Shown: positions 18,098 through 25,987 of the stretch, piece by piece
Layout: the number at the start of each line of letters is the position of its first letter
How positions within the stretch are numbered: position 1 is the stretch's first letter
Source of the DNA: Catenovulum sediminis
GTDB taxonomy: Bacteria; Pseudomonadota; Gammaproteobacteria; Enterobacterales; Alteromonadaceae
Strand: one strand, 5' to 3'
DNA: 64,000 bases
NCBI RefSeq assembly: GCF_040270295.1
Contig: NZ_JBELOE010000136.1
Position numbers and translations under genes: made by a program
Notes under the pieces: model-generated
Database searches by the model: none
Seen by the model: only the letters and a program-made list of their open reading frames with translations
Told to the model about the DNA's origin: nothing

Positions 18098-18382
18098 AGT
18101 TGTCTCCGAATAAGTAAAACTAAGCATCGGCGATTAGATTCCCTCCATACTCTTAACCAGAACGAAAGCGAATACACGACCGAAATTGTAAATATTGGAT
18201 ACTAGATGTAACATAAAGGTAAATTGCAATATAATAAAAATCGACAAATCGGGTCTGATTGAAGATAAAGCGGACAAGATAAAATTTTCAACCATTTAGC
18301 AATGAGATGAAACGGCTAGATTAAGCGTTTAACCGGATACCTAAATCAAACAAATAATTCATAAAAGGTTAAAATTAACAAC
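18098..18382. promoter_or_regulatory. Divergent intergenic region, GH16 versus LytS-type kinase
   Basis: These 285 bases separate the divergent GH16 and sensor kinase genes. They are AT-rich and must hold promoters for both directions. I could not assign a convincing operator; no LacI-type palindrome like the one upstream of the GH3 gene is visible. Confidence 0.5.
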
Positions 18383-19549
18383 ATGAATGAAACGCTAGAA
18401 GTATTTGGAAAAGACGCCGTGTTCGAGCAAAAAAATGTCTCTAAGTTAATCGAAAACACACTTGGAAAAGCACCGGTAATTTTGTTTCGTTATTGTCAGT
18501 TAGGTTTTTGGCTGTTCAGTTGCTTAATTAGTTATACCACCCTAACATTATGGTATGGTCAGTATGATCTACCGCATTTTGCACATATTATTGTACAAGC
18601 AATTATGGGCTTGGTTTTATCTCTGCTATTACAAAAAGCCTTTCTAAAAGCTTGGCACTTTTCTAATACGTACCGTTTTTTATTAGGTTTACTGTTAATC
18701 ATCATCTTTTCATTAATTTGGACGCTCGGTAGAATGTACGCGTTTACATTAATGACTGAAGAAAAAGATATTTGGTGGAACTTCGGCGGCTGGTATTTCA
18801 CCGGTATTTTTATATTTACTTCTTGGAGCGCCATGTTTCATGGCGTAATTTACTACCAACTGTTACAAGTTGAACATCAAATATTGCTCAATGCAGAAAA
18901 AAAGTCACAAGAAGAATATGTGATGCGTATACAAGCACAAAACATTGCGCGTGATGCACAACTCAAAATGTTACGCTATCAACTGAATCCGCATTTTCTC
19001 TCTAATAGTTTAAATGCAGTCAATGCATTGATCGAAGCTCAGGAAAACACCACGGCTCAGAAAATGGTGGTCAGCTTGAGCCAGTTTTTACGCTACTCAT
19101 TAGATAATGACCCAAATACCAAAGTGCCACTGCAGCAAGAAGTAAAAGCACTTTATTTATATTTAGAAATTGAAAAAGTACGGTTTGGCGAGCGCCTCGA
19201 TTTTGACCTATCATTAGACGGAAATGCTGAAAAAGCTCTGATTCCAAGCTTTCTATTGCAGCCAATAATTGAAAATTCGATGAAACACGCAGTCGCTAAA
19301 AGTGAAGACGGCGGTAAAATAAGTTTGCTGGCAAATATTGCGCAGAACAATTTGTGTATCGAGATTTCAGACTCAGGAGACAGCACCTCTGGGCAAAAAC
19401 CCTCAGCTAAAGCTAAAGGGGTCGGCTTAGACAATATCCAAAAGAGACTCACAGCGCTTTACCCAAACAAGCATATTTTAGATTTTGAGTGGCGCCCCGA
19501 AGGTGGGTTAAAGACCATTATTCAAATTCCCTTTGAGACGACTGCTTAA
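18383..19549 (+). CDS. LytS-type sensor histidine kinase (His_kinase/HATPase_c)
   Basis: This 388-residue membrane kinase has four predicted helices within residues about 35-165, a short coiled linker, then a His_kinase domain with LRYQLNPHFLSNSLN (phospho-acceptor His204). The C-terminal ATPase carries IIENSMKHAV (N-box) and KGVGLDNIQKRL (G-box). It has no periplasmic sensor domain, so the signal is probably sensed in the membrane. The response regulator gene follows after 15 bases, forming a two-component operon divergent from GH16. By position it may control the glucan locus; this is inference. Confidence 0.92.
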   Translation: MNETLEVFGKDAVFEQKNVSKLIENTLGKAPVILFRYCQLGFWLFSCLISYTTLTLWYGQYDLPHFAHIIVQAIMGLVLSLLLQKAFLKAWHFSNTYRFLLGLLLIIIFSLIWTLGRMYAFTLMTEEKDIWWNFGGWYFTGIFIFTSWSAMFHGVIYYQLLQVEHQILLNAEKKSQEEYVMRIQAQNIARDAQLKMLRYQLNPHFLSNSLNAVNALIEAQENTTAQKMVVSLSQFLRYSLDNDPNTKVPLQQEVKALYLYLEIEKVRFGERLDFDLSLDGNAEKALIPSFLLQPIIENSMKHAVAKSEDGGKISLLANIAQNNLCIEISDSGDSTSGQKPSAKAKGVGLDNIQKRLTALYPNKHILDFEWRPEGGLKTIIQIPFETTA

Positions 19550-19564
19550 TCAGAGAAATACAAA

Positions 19565-20377
19565 ATGACAAAAAAAATACGAACCCTGATAGTCGACGAT
19601 GAACCACTTGCGCTTAAGCTACTACGCGCTAAATTAGCAAAATTTGATGAGCTGGAGATTATTGGGGAATGTAAAAACGGACGTGAAGCAATACAAGCGA
19701 TATTAGATCAAACCCCCGATCTGATTTTTTTGGATATTCAAATGCCGGGGATAAATGGTTTTGAAGTCATTCAAAAAATACAATCAGAGCTGACGCCTCT
19801 TGTGGTGTTTGCCACTGCATTTGAACAATATGCATTGGATGCATTTGATGTGAATGCGGTTGACTATATTCTAAAACCCATCGATCAAGAACATGTAGAG
19901 CGAGCTGTACTGCGCGCAAAAAAGCGATTAGAGACTCAGTTGCCTAATACCGAAAAATCAAAGGTCATTGGCGCCATTAATAGTATTAGCCATCAAACAC
20001 ATAATGAACCGACAGTGCCGAATACGGCGACTGATAACCAGCACAAACGTAAAATTGTGATTAAAGATGGCGATGAAATCTCTATTCTATATCAAGAAGA
20101 TATTGAATGGATTGATGCTGCAGGCGACTATTGCTGTGTGCATGCCGATGGCGTAACTTATATTAAACGCTCGACAATTCGTGATCTACTCAATGAATTG
20201 GATGAAAATTTATTTAAGCGCGTTCATCGCTCAACGATTATTAATTTATCGTATATCACTAAAGTTAACCCCTTACCTAAAGGTGAATATTTTGTCCATT
20301 TAGGCGAACATGAAAGAGTAAAAGTCAGCCGTACCTACAAAGAAGCGATAAAAGAATATTTGGCTCTAATTGAATAA
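19565..20377 (+). CDS. LytTR-family response regulator
   Basis: This 270-residue regulator has an N-terminal receiver domain with acidic pair DDE at 11-13, predicted phospho-acceptor Asp57 in FLDIQMPG and conserved Lys in LKPID. A linker of about 40 residues follows, then a LytTR DNA-binding domain (about 165-268; VHRSTIINLSYI). It is partner of the kinase immediately upstream. LytTR proteins bind direct repeats near promoters; I did not find a confident site. It ends 22 bases from the convergent halogenase-family gene with no obvious terminator between them. Confidence 0.94.
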   Translation: MTKKIRTLIVDDEPLALKLLRAKLAKFDELEIIGECKNGREAIQAILDQTPDLIFLDIQMPGINGFEVIQKIQSELTPLVVFATAFEQYALDAFDVNAVDYILKPIDQEHVERAVLRAKKRLETQLPNTEKSKVIGAINSISHQTHNEPTVPNTATDNQHKRKIVIKDGDEISILYQEDIEWIDAAGDYCCVHADGVTYIKRSTIRDLLNELDENLFKRVHRSTIINLSYITKVNPLPKGEYFVHLGEHERVKVSRTYKEAIKEYLALIE

Positions 20378-20399
20378 AAAACAAAGCCCAAAACATGCC

Positions 20400-21947
20400 T
20401 TAACGGGTAAGATTTTGTAATAGTTCGCGGTTTTTAGGCAAATTGGCAACTGCTTGACGAATCATTCGTTCATTTTGAGCAAACAGCGCATTTGCTTTCT
20501 CCTGTTCCTGATACAAATAACGATATTGAGAAAAATCAGTTTCAAATCCCATCCCATATAATACATATAAATAACTCGCGGCAGGAAACAGTTCGTACGT
20601 ACTGCTAAAATCAACACTTGAAGGCGCGCGCGTGCGCCATAGTTTAAGTTGTTCCTGTAAAGTTTGAGGAATTGAACTAAGATTTTGATTGTCGAGCCAA
20701 AACGAACTATCTGTTCTTTTACTCAAGCAATAGTGAAGCTTCAAGAAATCGATTATTCGAGACCAACGATACAAAAAGCTATCGTTAAAGCGTTTTGCAA
20801 TAATTTCTGTTTGCTCAATATTTCTGGGTAACTGCTCGGCGATAAAAGATGCCGACATTTCGACAAGTATTAAAGCAGAAGCTTCTAGTGGCTCCAAAAA
20901 TCCAGCTGATAACCCCACTGCAACACAGTTTTTGTGCCAGAAACGACGCCTATGACCAGAGCGTATTGCTATTTTCCGATAGTCGAACACTTTGGCAGCC
21001 TCAGAGTTGATGCTTTTAACATAACCCAATAAAGCCTGTGCGGCGTGCTCTTCATTGGTATGTGCGCTAGAATAAACGTGACCAATACCTCGTCGAGTAG
21101 GTAACCCAATATCCCAAATCCAGCCAGCCGTTTGCGCGGTCGATATTGTATGGGACGCTATATCTTGCTCAGGTGATTGATAAGGTACATGTAATGCTAA
21201 CGCTGAATCGATAAATAACACATCGTTTTTATCTTCAAAGGGGATCTGATAATGTTGCCCCAATAAAATTGAAGAAAAACCGCTACAGTCTACGAATAAA
21301 TCGCCGTTAAGCTCTCCGTGCTGTTTAGTCAACAAGGAACGGATGCGACCATCTGTATGGCTATTAACCGCTGTAACATGATCGACCACATGCTTCACGC
21401 CTAACTGACTAATTGCATGTTTTTTTAATAATGTTGAAAACTTGCCTGCATCTAAATGATATGCATAGTTTGCCACACTTTCATAGTCTGGCGTTGTCGC
21501 CATTTTCGGAGCCAAACCTTTTTCACAAATAGCTTCTTGAAAGCAGACGGCTTCTGAATAAGCTTGCTTTCCTCTTATATCTAAAGCCCAATAGGGGCTT
21601 AAATCAATGCTCGGGAAACCTTGCGGTAAAATCAGCGGATGATAGTAGAAATCATTTTCTTCGGCTGTTTTCCAATTGACAAATTTAGCCCCCTGCTTAA
21701 AACTCGCATCGCATTCTTTTAAAAATTCTTTTTCTGAGAGGCCAATTGCTTTTAAGGTATTACGCATAGTAGGCCAAGTCCCTTCACCTACCCCAACTGG
21801 AGGTACTTCAGATGATTCAATTAATAGCACTTCTACCTGTCTGTTAGCACTATCTTTAGTCTTATGATATGAAGCAATTCTAGCTGCGGTCAGCCACCCT
21901 GCACTACCGCCACCAACAACTATAACTTTAGTTACTTCATTCATCAT
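20400..21947 (-). CDS. Flavin-dependent tryptophan-halogenase-family protein
   Basis: This 515-residue protein has an N-terminal FAD-binding GGGSAGW motif (12-18). It also shows GVGEGTWPTM, the FKQGAKFVNW segment that holds the family's catalytic Lys region, and GWIWDIGLP, matching the WxWxIP-type halogenase motif with Gly-Leu before Pro. FLEPLEASAL is also characteristic. Family members chlorinate or brominate aromatic rings using FADH2, but the many homologues found beside TonB receptors in glycan loci have no assigned substrate. Start choice lies between ATGs at 21947 and 21944; AGGAG is better spaced for the second. Whether it halogenates anything, and whether it serves the glucan locus or the NRPS product, is open. 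Confidence 0.88.
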   Translation of the reverse strand: MMNEVTKVIVVGGGSAGWLTAARIASYHKTKDSANRQVEVLLIESSEVPPVGVGEGTWPTMRNTLKAIGLSEKEFLKECDASFKQGAKFVNWKTAEENDFYYHPLILPQGFPSIDLSPYWALDIRGKQAYSEAVCFQEAICEKGLAPKMATTPDYESVANYAYHLDAGKFSTLLKKHAISQLGVKHVVDHVTAVNSHTDGRIRSLLTKQHGELNGDLFVDCSGFSSILLGQHYQIPFEDKNDVLFIDSALALHVPYQSPEQDIASHTISTAQTAGWIWDIGLPTRRGIGHVYSSAHTNEEHAAQALLGYVKSINSEAAKVFDYRKIAIRSGHRRRFWHKNCVAVGLSAGFLEPLEASALILVEMSASFIAEQLPRNIEQTEIIAKRFNDSFLYRWSRIIDFLKLHYCLSKRTDSSFWLDNQNLSSIPQTLQEQLKLWRTRAPSSVDFSSTYELFPAASYLYVLYGMGFETDFSQYRYLYQEQEKANALFAQNERMIRQAVANLPKNRELLQNLTR

Positions 21948-22027
21948 ATCTCCTGGTTTTCTTTCAGAACGTCAAAAATCAATTATTCATTAAATCAGTA
22001 TAACCTAATTGTGCTTGTTTATCGTAA

Positions 22028-22057
22028 AAAAGCCCGCGTACACACTCGCGGGCTTTT
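22028..22057 (-). terminator. Rho-independent terminator of the GH3 gene
   Basis: A perfect 11-bp stem AAAAGCCCGCG / CGCGGGCTTTT with an eight-base loop lies 26 bases past the GH3 stop. On the minus strand the stem runs into six T residues, the standard intrinsic terminator form. Confidence 0.9.
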
Positions 22058-22083
22058 AACACAACACGGCCTTAACAGTTAAA

Positions 22084-24666
22084 CTATTCGCAGTTTACAT
22101 CTGCACTTTCACTGCTTTCGGGTACCAGTTTAATCGCAGCAAAACTTAGTTTAAGAGGCTGTTCTGATTGCAACTTAAATGGCACAAACACTTTACTTAG
22201 ATCCGCACCAGCCTGCTCAAAACAACTTAAAGCGACACTGATATTCGTCCAACCTTGATTTGCTTTAGCGCGTAATACTCGGCTGATATCAACACCACCG
22301 GTGCAATCCGCACCATCACATGCCATGCTTAACCAGACTGGACCTTTGATATCACTTTCTACGTTGATATCAATTGTCATTGCAGCATCCGCTTCTATGT
22401 ATGCACGTAAATCTTCTGGGAAAGCAGCGCCTAACGAAACACTGGCTTCACCACCTTTCCACTTCACCTGTCTGGCATCTTCCTGCACATCTTTATCTAA
22501 TGTACTGATTTCAATATTAGACAATGCAACAAATTTAGAGTCCATGCCTTTGCGTTCGTTACCACTACTGATAGTGAGGCTCCATGGTGCCTGTGCGCTG
22601 CGTTCAAATAATGCACGCGCTAACATTTCTTCATCTGGGTTACTACCCGCAACTTCTGACAACTCATCTGCCAAGACATTGTTATCGCCATAGCTTAAGC
22701 CAAAGCCATAAGGCAATAACGGGTTGTATTCTTCATCAAAACGATTCACCGGTCCTTGGTCGGCAAATGCAGGCCATGAATAAGACAGACGTCCGGTAAA
22801 GTCGTAACGAACTTTGCCTTGTTTATCGCTAAATAGAACATCAGCGACACCTGCACCTTCAGAACCAGGCAACCAAGCGACAACAAAAGCATCTGATGCA
22901 TTTAATTCTGGGTTCACCCAAAGCGCACGACCGGTGATAAAGACAGAAACGACCGGGATACCATCCGCTTTCAATTTTTTCAATAAGGCCAAATCAGTTT
23001 TATTGCCACGTTGATACTCTAGGTTGCTGATATCACCATTACCTTCTGCATATGGCTCTTCACCAAAAACAACAATCGCGATATCGGGTTTTTGCTGGTA
23101 TGCACCATCAACACTTAATACAGCTTTGCCACCTGCGGCTTGCACCGTTTGCTGGATGCCATCATAAATTGACGAGCCACCTGGGAAATCAGAGTTTTTA
23201 TTACCAGTCCCCTGCCAAGTAATTGTCCAGCCGCCAGATTGTTTACCGATATTGTCAGCCCCATCTCCGGCAACCAAAACATTCATATTAGGTTTAAGCG
23301 GCAATATTTGATTTTTGTTTTTTAGCATCACCAAAGATTGGCGCACAGCTTTACGAGCAACCGCTCTGTGTTCTGCAGCACCAATTAATTCTTTTTTACC
23401 CGCTAATGGGCGATTCGCCGGTGAAGGTTTTTCAAATAATCCAGCACGAACTTTGACTCTTAATATACGAGTAACCGCATCGTCTAAACGCGCTTGACTA
23501 ATTACACCAGATTTCACTTGAGCAACCGTATTTTCATACAGTTTTTTCCACTCATTCGGTGCCATGTAAATATCTAAACCTGCATTCATTGCCTGAGCAC
23601 AATCTTCGTTGGTACAGCCTTTTATTTGACCGTGACCGCTCCAGTCACCAACGACAAAACCATCAAACCCCATTTTGTCTTTTAATACGTCGGTTAAAAA
23701 GTATTTGTTGCCGTGCATTTTGACACCGTGCCAGCTATTAAATGAAGCCATTACCGACTGAGCACCCACAGCGATACCCGAAACATAACCTTGCGCATGG
23801 ATATCAAATAGTTCTTGCTCACTATCTAAATTGTTACCTTGGTCATCCCCTTTTTCTGTGCCACCATCGCCAAGAAAGTGTTTAACAGTTGAAATAACAC
23901 GTTGGTCACTCAAAAAGTCTTCATCGGCTGCACCTTGCAAGCCTTGTACGATAGACGCTGAATAAGCTTTTACAATTTCAGGATCTTCCGAATAACCTTC
24001 GTAAGTGCGGCCCCATCTATCATCACGCACAACCGCTACCGTCGGTGCAAAAACCCAGTCAATACCTGTGGCCATGACTTCTTTAGCTGTCGCTTCAGCA
24101 ATTTCTCGAATCAATTCTGGATTATTTGCAGCGCCTAAACCTATATTGTGCGGAAACAATGTGGCACCTATCACATTATTGTGACCATGCACAGCATCGG
24201 TGCCCCACATTGTAGGTATAGTGCTACCATCGAGTGAATCATCTATCGAGGCTTGATATAAATCTTCAGCTAGCTTTATCCAATCATCTGGTGTCGCATG
24301 TTTGTTACGCCCTGGGAAAGAGCCACCGCCGTTGAGATACGACCCGAAGCCATATTTGCGCATGTCTTCAACCGTAATAGAGCCAATTTCCGGCTGGATA
24401 GTTTGCGCAACTTTTTGCTCAATTGTCATACCGGATAAAAGTTCTGCGACTTTTGCTTCTACTGCAGGATCTTGTTTCACCGCAATATCCAGTGTTGGCC
24501 AAATTGAAACATTTCCGTTACGTGGATCTATTTTTTTAGCCTCAGTTTCAGCCTGTTGCACGTGCGTTTTTGCGTTATCGGCTGTATTGCTACACCCCAT
24601 CGCAGATATCATACCTATAGCCATAACGGTCAGCCGTAGAGAAGGTTGCTTTGTATAATCGTTCAT
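22084..24666 (-). CDS. GH3 exo-beta-glucosidase/glucan hydrolase lipoprotein (ExoP-type)
   Basis: This 860-residue lipoprotein (lipobox near ISAMGC) has the two-domain GH3 core: a TIM barrel with KHFLGDGGTEKG and the nucleophile loop FVVGDWSGHGQI (Asp in GDW), then the alpha/beta C-domain (VARKAVRQSLVMLKN, VVFGEEPYAEG). Residues about 690-855 form a galactose-binding-like ExoP domain with a CDGADC cysteine pair. It is related to marine ExoP-type 1,3-1,4-beta-glucanases and glucosidases, and would trim laminarin oligosaccharides released by the GH16 enzyme. A LacI-type operator lies about 85 bases upstream of its start, suggesting induction by sugar. AGGATTAGACA precedes the ATG. Confidence 0.94.
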   Translation of the reverse strand: MNDYTKQPSLRLTVMAIGMISAMGCSNTADNAKTHVQQAETEAKKIDPRNGNVSIWPTLDIAVKQDPAVEAKVAELLSGMTIEQKVAQTIQPEIGSITVEDMRKYGFGSYLNGGGSFPGRNKHATPDDWIKLAEDLYQASIDDSLDGSTIPTMWGTDAVHGHNNVIGATLFPHNIGLGAANNPELIREIAEATAKEVMATGIDWVFAPTVAVVRDDRWGRTYEGYSEDPEIVKAYSASIVQGLQGAADEDFLSDQRVISTVKHFLGDGGTEKGDDQGNNLDSEQELFDIHAQGYVSGIAVGAQSVMASFNSWHGVKMHGNKYFLTDVLKDKMGFDGFVVGDWSGHGQIKGCTNEDCAQAMNAGLDIYMAPNEWKKLYENTVAQVKSGVISQARLDDAVTRILRVKVRAGLFEKPSPANRPLAGKKELIGAAEHRAVARKAVRQSLVMLKNKNQILPLKPNMNVLVAGDGADNIGKQSGGWTITWQGTGNKNSDFPGGSSIYDGIQQTVQAAGGKAVLSVDGAYQQKPDIAIVVFGEEPYAEGNGDISNLEYQRGNKTDLALLKKLKADGIPVVSVFITGRALWVNPELNASDAFVVAWLPGSEGAGVADVLFSDKQGKVRYDFTGRLSYSWPAFADQGPVNRFDEEYNPLLPYGFGLSYGDNNVLADELSEVAGSNPDEEMLARALFERSAQAPWSLTISSGNERKGMDSKFVALSNIEISTLDKDVQEDARQVKWKGGEASVSLGAAFPEDLRAYIEADAAMTIDINVESDIKGPVWLSMACDGADCTGGVDISRVLRAKANQGWTNISVALSCFEQAGADLSKVFVPFKLQSEQPLKLSFAAIKLVPESSESADVNCE

Positions 24667-24748
24667 TGTCTAATCCTAACTATTCAGAAAAACTCGAAAA
24701 ATCGGGTTTACATTTTGTTGCATTTCGAACAAGTTTATAACATCATAG

Positions 24749-24762
24749 TGTAAGCGCTTTCA
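24749..24762. promoter_or_regulatory. LacI-family-type operator upstream of the GH3 gene
   Basis: TGTAAGCGCTTTCA is an almost perfect palindrome centred on GCGC. It matches the consensus form recognised by LacI-family sugar regulators (TGNAANCGNTTNCA). It lies in the divergent gap between the GH3 gene and the binding-protein-like gene at 24799, so it could control either or both. No LacI-family gene is in the window. Confidence 0.7.
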
Positions 24763-24798
24763 TAACGCAATGATAAAATTTAAATTCTAGGTAAAAAT

Positions 24799-25668
24799 AT
24801 GTTTCAGTTTAACCGCTTTTTTAAAACGCTTTTGGTAACCAGCATGTCGATGATTTTCTCACCGCAATTAACCGCGGCGGACACAACAGGTAGAAATATC
24901 ATTTCATTTTGGAATGGAAATAAATCAGAAATACGTCAAAGTTACGAGAGTGAAGTATTTGCAACTGTAATAAAACAGATTAATCAATCATTAAACAAAT
25001 CGTATCGCTGGCATGAAAACAGAGATACCTTGTCTATCGCGGAAGAGTCAAGCATATTCAGCCAACAAGAATATGATGTGTTTGTTAGTGTGGCTGGCAA
25101 CCCTAAGTTAGACCAAGAAAACAAAATATTAATCCCGATACCCTTAATGCAGGGATTATTGGGTACCCGACTTATGATCATAAATGAACGTGACAGGGTC
25201 AAGTTTGCCACGATCAAGACCAAAGCACAGTTACAAGCTTTGTATTCAGGTATTCCTGCTGGCTGGGCGGATGCCAAGCTATTCATAGCGAACAACTTCA
25301 ATGTTAATGAAACAGGCACCTTTGACGACATTCTTTTACGATTAAAACGCAAGCAGTTTGACTATTTTGCTTTAGGTGCCAATGAAATCGAATCTGTGTA
25401 TGAGCAGCGAGTTACGGCAAAGGAAAATTTGATTATCGAGCCAACTTTAGCGCTGTATTATCCATTTCCGGTCGTGTTTTACGTCAATCCAAACAGAGCA
25501 GAGCTTGCACAACAACTCCGAGCGAGTTTACACCAACTGGTGCAAAACGAGACTTTGAATAAAATTTTTGCACGTTATTTTGCACAAATACAAGAACGCC
25601 TAAATTTAACAGAAAGAAAGTTCATTCATTTAGAAAACCCACTTTTGCCTAAAGCATTAGCAAATTAA
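24799..25668 (+). CDS. Periplasmic substrate-binding-protein-like protein (SBP family 3-like)
   Basis: This 289-residue secreted protein has a signal peptide ending near PQLTAAD. Its overall layout, with segments such as LIPIPLMQGLLGTRLMII, AIYSG-like ALYSGIPAGWADAK, FDYFALGANEIESVYEQR and a C-terminal LRASLHQLVQNETLNKIFARYF, resembles the amino-acid-type periplasmic binding proteins that lack their own ABC genes in Alteromonadales. Ligand and function are unknown. It is divergent from the GH3 gene and shares its LacI-type operator region. It could be a sensor component or a solute scavenger; the fold call is moderately sure. Confidence 0.75.
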   Translation: MFQFNRFFKTLLVTSMSMIFSPQLTAADTTGRNIISFWNGNKSEIRQSYESEVFATVIKQINQSLNKSYRWHENRDTLSIAEESSIFSQQEYDVFVSVAGNPKLDQENKILIPIPLMQGLLGTRLMIINERDRVKFATIKTKAQLQALYSGIPAGWADAKLFIANNFNVNETGTFDDILLRLKRKQFDYFALGANEIESVYEQRVTAKENLIIEPTLALYYPFPVVFYVNPNRAELAQQLRASLHQLVQNETLNKIFARYFAQIQERLNLTERKFIHLENPLLPKALAN

Positions 25669-25693
25669 CATTAGATTATTTTTTAACCATTAC

Positions 25694-25721
25694 TTGCAAT
25701 TGTTAAAATTATCTGTATAGT
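25694..25721 (+). promoter_or_regulatory. Sigma70 promoter for deaD
   Basis: TTGCAA and TATAGT are separated by 16 bases just after the upstream gene. Transcription would start near 25728, giving a leader of about 260 bases before the deaD start. Confidence 0.6.
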
Positions 25722-25987
25722 GCGCGTTTCCCAGCCAAAGGCTTTTCCAACAGGCAATGAATCGCCTGTCCATGATGGCACAGCGCACGCCGCTAGCCCA
25801 TGTCAACGTTAAAGTCGCGCTGGTTTGTAGAGGTAGTAGCGCTGCCAGTGTGAGTGGTTCAATTAGTGTAACCATCTTAAACGGATATATCTGAATACTT
25901 CAGATACACCAAATTTGAAGACCTTGTGTTAAAGCACAGTCCCGCGCCGATACCTCATCGTAAATTTGATGAAATTAGAGTACATAT
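25722..25987 (+). promoter_or_regulatory. Long 5' leader of deaD
   Basis: About 260 untranslated bases precede deaD, much more GC-rich than other gaps here. An ACAGGC / GCCTGT hairpin at about 25750-25767 and other pairable segments are visible, and a CTGAATACTTCAG hairpin near 25893. Cold-shock helicase genes in gammaproteobacteria commonly have long regulatory leaders, so post-transcriptional control is likely. No known riboswitch class was recognised, and no real gene is seen in it. Confidence 0.5.

Noticed and set aside
25690..25875. Minus-strand 61-codon frame in the deaD leader
   Set aside because: It has no ribosome site or recognisable protein features and lies over the promoter and leader of deaD.
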